In this document: positions 62,544 through 64,000 of the stretch, in pieces
Position numbering within the stretch: the stretch's first letter is position 1
Layout of the letters: each line of letters begins with the position of its first letter
Source of the DNA: an uncultured Paracoccaceae bacterium
Lineage (GTDB): Bacteria > Pseudomonadota > Alphaproteobacteria > Rhodobacterales > Rhodobacteraceae
Length of the DNA: 64,000 nt
Assembly: GCA_947493335.1 (NCBI GenBank)
Contig: CANLQO010000001.1
Location: forward strand, 1,054,001 to 1,118,000
Direction of reading: 5' to 3'
Notes under the pieces: generated by a model
What the model was told of the DNA's origin: nothing
Database searches by the model: none
The model's input: the letters and a program-made list of their open reading frames with translations, nothing else
Made by a program: the position numbers and the translations under genes

Positions 62544-64000
62544 ATGAAAATCGAACGCAATTTCACCACCGCTGGCGATGACGCTTATGCAGGCATCGGA
62601 TTTCGGAGTGCGACATCAGAGATTCGAAACCCGGACGGCACGATCGTGTTCAAACTGGAAAATTGCGAAATCCCCGAGGCATGGAGCCAGGTCGCCAGCG
62701 ACGTCATCGCGCAGAAGTATTTCCGTAAGGCCGGTGTGCCGAGCGAGATCAAGCGCGTGAAGGAAAAGGGCGTGCCCGCGTTTCTGTGGCGCGGCGAGCC
62801 TGCCAAAGGCGCCACGATGGGCGGAGAGACCAGTGCCAAGCAGGTGTTTGACCGTCTGGCGGGTGCCTGGACCTATTGGGGCTGGAAGGGTGGCTATTTC
62901 ACCACCGAAGAGGATGCGCGCGCCTATTTCGACGAGATGCGGCATATGCTGGCGACCCAGCGGGCCGCCCCCAACAGCCCGCAGTGGTTCAACACCGGCC
63001 TGCATTGGGCCTACGGCATCGATGGCCCGGCGCAGGGTCATTACTACGTTGATTATCAGTCCAAAGAGCTGACCAAGTCGGCCTCTTCCTATGAGCATCC
63101 GCAGCCGCACGCCTGCTTTATCCAATCGGTGTCCGACGATCTGGTGAACGACGGCGGGATCATGGATTTGTGGGTGCGTGAAGCACGCCTGTTCAAGTAT
63201 GGCTCTGGCACCGGCACGAACTTCTCGTCGTTGCGTGGTGAGGGTGAGCCTTTGTCCGGTGGCGGCAAGTCCAGCGGGTTGATGGGTTTCCTGAAAATCG
63301 GCGACCGTGCAGCGGGTGCCATCAAGTCGGGCGGCACGACACGCCGCGCCGCGAAGATGGTGATCGTCGATGCCGACCACCCCGATATCGAGGAATTCAT
63401 CAACTGGAAGGTCATCGAAGAGCAGAAGGTCGCGTCCATCGTGGCCGGTTCCAAGATGCATGAACAGAAGCTCAATGCGATCTTCGCGGCGATCAAGGCA
63501 TGGGATGGTGCTGAGGCGGATGCCTATGACCCCAAGGTGAACAACACCCTGCAAGCTGCTGTTCGCGATGCGAAAAAGGTGATGATCCCGGAGACATACA
63601 TCAAGCGCGTGCTGGATTATGCCAAGCAGGGCCACACCAGCATCGAATTCCCGACCTATGATACTGACTGGGACTCGGAAGCTTATTCGAGCGTGTCTGG
63701 CCAGAACTCCAACAACTCCATCCGGGTCACGGACGCCTTCCTCAAGGCGGTTGAGAATGGCGAGCAGTGGAAGCTGCGCAACCGCAAGAACGGTGAAGTG
63801 GCCAAGATCATTGATGCCCGTGAGTTGTGGGAAAAAGTGGGCCACGCGGCCTGGGCATGTGCTGATCCGGGTATCCAGTACCACGATACCGTGAACGCTT
63901 GGCACACGTGCCCCGCAGATGGTGAGATCCGTGGCTCAAACCCTTGTTCTGAATACATGTTCCTTGACGACACAGCCTGCAATCTGGCGTCGATGAACCT
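62544..64000 (+). CDS. nrdJ: Vitamin B12-dependent ribonucleotide reductase (class II), 3' end missing
   Basis: Open frame from ATG 62544 (MKIERNFTTAGDDAY) to the window edge, about 485 residues visible. Class II NrdJ reduces ribonucleotides with adenosylcobalamin, with or without oxygen. Visible are an N-terminal head (GIGFRSATSEIRNPDGTIVF in parts), the RAAPNSPQWFNTGLHWAYG block, the redox cysteine region QPHACFIQSV, the substrate-binding SGTGTNFSSLRGEGEPL, and near the edge NPCSEYMFLDDTACNLAS. No stop or frameshift in the visible part. Expected full length is about 1200 residues. Confidence 0.95.
   Translation, partial: MKIERNFTTAGDDAYAGIGFRSATSEIRNPDGTIVFKLENCEIPEAWSQVASDVIAQKYFRKAGVPSEIKRVKEKGVPAFLWRGEPAKGATMGGETSAKQVFDRLAGAWTYWGWKGGYFTTEEDARAYFDEMRHMLATQRAAPNSPQWFNTGLHWAYGIDGPAQGHYYVDYQSKELTKSASSYEHPQPHACFIQSVSDDLVNDGGIMDLWVREARLFKYGSGTGTNFSSLRGEGEPLSGGGKSSGLMGFLKIGDRAAGAIKSGGTTRRAAKMVIVDADHPDIEEFINWKVIEEQKVASIVAGSKMHEQKLNAIFAAIKAWDGAEADAYDPKVNNTLQAAVRDAKKVMIPETYIKRVLDYAKQGHTSIEFPTYDTDWDSEAYSSVSGQNSNNSIRVTDAFLKAVENGEQWKLRNRKNGEVAKIIDARELWEKVGHAAWACADPGIQYHDTVNAWHTCPADGEIRGSNPCSEYMFLDDTACNLASMN

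Overview
The window reads as one chromosomal segment of an alphaproteobacterium of the Rhodobacterales (Roseobacter/Rhodobacteraceae type). Pointers are the coding density with 1-4 bp stop/start overlaps, an alphaproteobacterial SOS box (GTTC-N7-GTTC) in front of lexA, a VPLPA-CTERM protein, a class II (B12-dependent) ribonucleotide reductase, the trpG-trpD-trpC-moaC-moeA-lexA string, and a holin/N-acetylmuramidase cassette of the kind used to release gene transfer agents (GTA). No rRNA, CRISPR array, insertion sequence or integrase was found. The genus cannot be fixed from the sequence alone.

Layout. 1-1150: end of a DUF2807-type repeat protein and a small secreted protein. 1228-10079: valine catabolism (isobutyryl-CoA dehydrogenase, 3-hydroxyisobutyryl-CoA hydrolase, mmsB; then mmsA with a divergent LysR regulator), split by a block holding a leishmanolysin-like protease, a VPLPA-CTERM protein, a cupredoxin and an unknown protein. 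10103-12266: CBS-domain protein, coaD, a 2OG-Fe(II) oxygenase and a tiny DUF1127-like gene. 12485-18215: central carbon metabolism with two gap genes and tkt, plus an XRE regulator and two small membrane proteins. 18511-23261: zapA and a coiled-coil partner, grxD, an unknown gene, a bolA-family gene, purL and a HAD hydrolase. 23452-27929: LysR regulator divergent from a fused indolepyruvate ferredoxin oxidoreductase. 28249-34810: murI, argC and a cytochrome c maturation set (ccmE, ccmF, ccmH) interrupted by a four-gene GTA-type lysis cassette. 34880-37994: enoyl-CoA hydratase, DUF2087 protein, VCBS-like secreted protein, GNAT acetyltransferase. 38028-43694: gltA, gltX, comEC and lexA. 43779-48475: moeA, moaC, trpC, ung, trpD, trpG on the minus strand. 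48604-52756: polysaccharide deacetylase-like protein, universal stress protein, Na+/alanine symporter. 52977-60711: trpE behind a PpiD-like foldase, an aminotransferase, gpt, a LysE exporter, a tiny secreted protein, fabI, pdxH. 60822-64000: double cold-shock-domain protein, DUF192 protein, tRNA-Pro, and nrdJ running off the window end.

Regulatory signals that can be read directly: the lexA SOS box; tandem LacI-type palindromes with a central CG upstream of the second gap gene and a related one upstream of the first; TTGCGA repeats between mmsA and its LysR gene; several intrinsic terminators; and a long nrdJ upstream region with a candidate promoter, two NrdR-like boxes and a structured leader. 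The items most worth a second look are the lysis cassette nested in the ccm cluster with its uncharacterised last gene, the nrdJ leader RNA, the gap operators, and a tandem stem-loop repeat near 57.6 kb.
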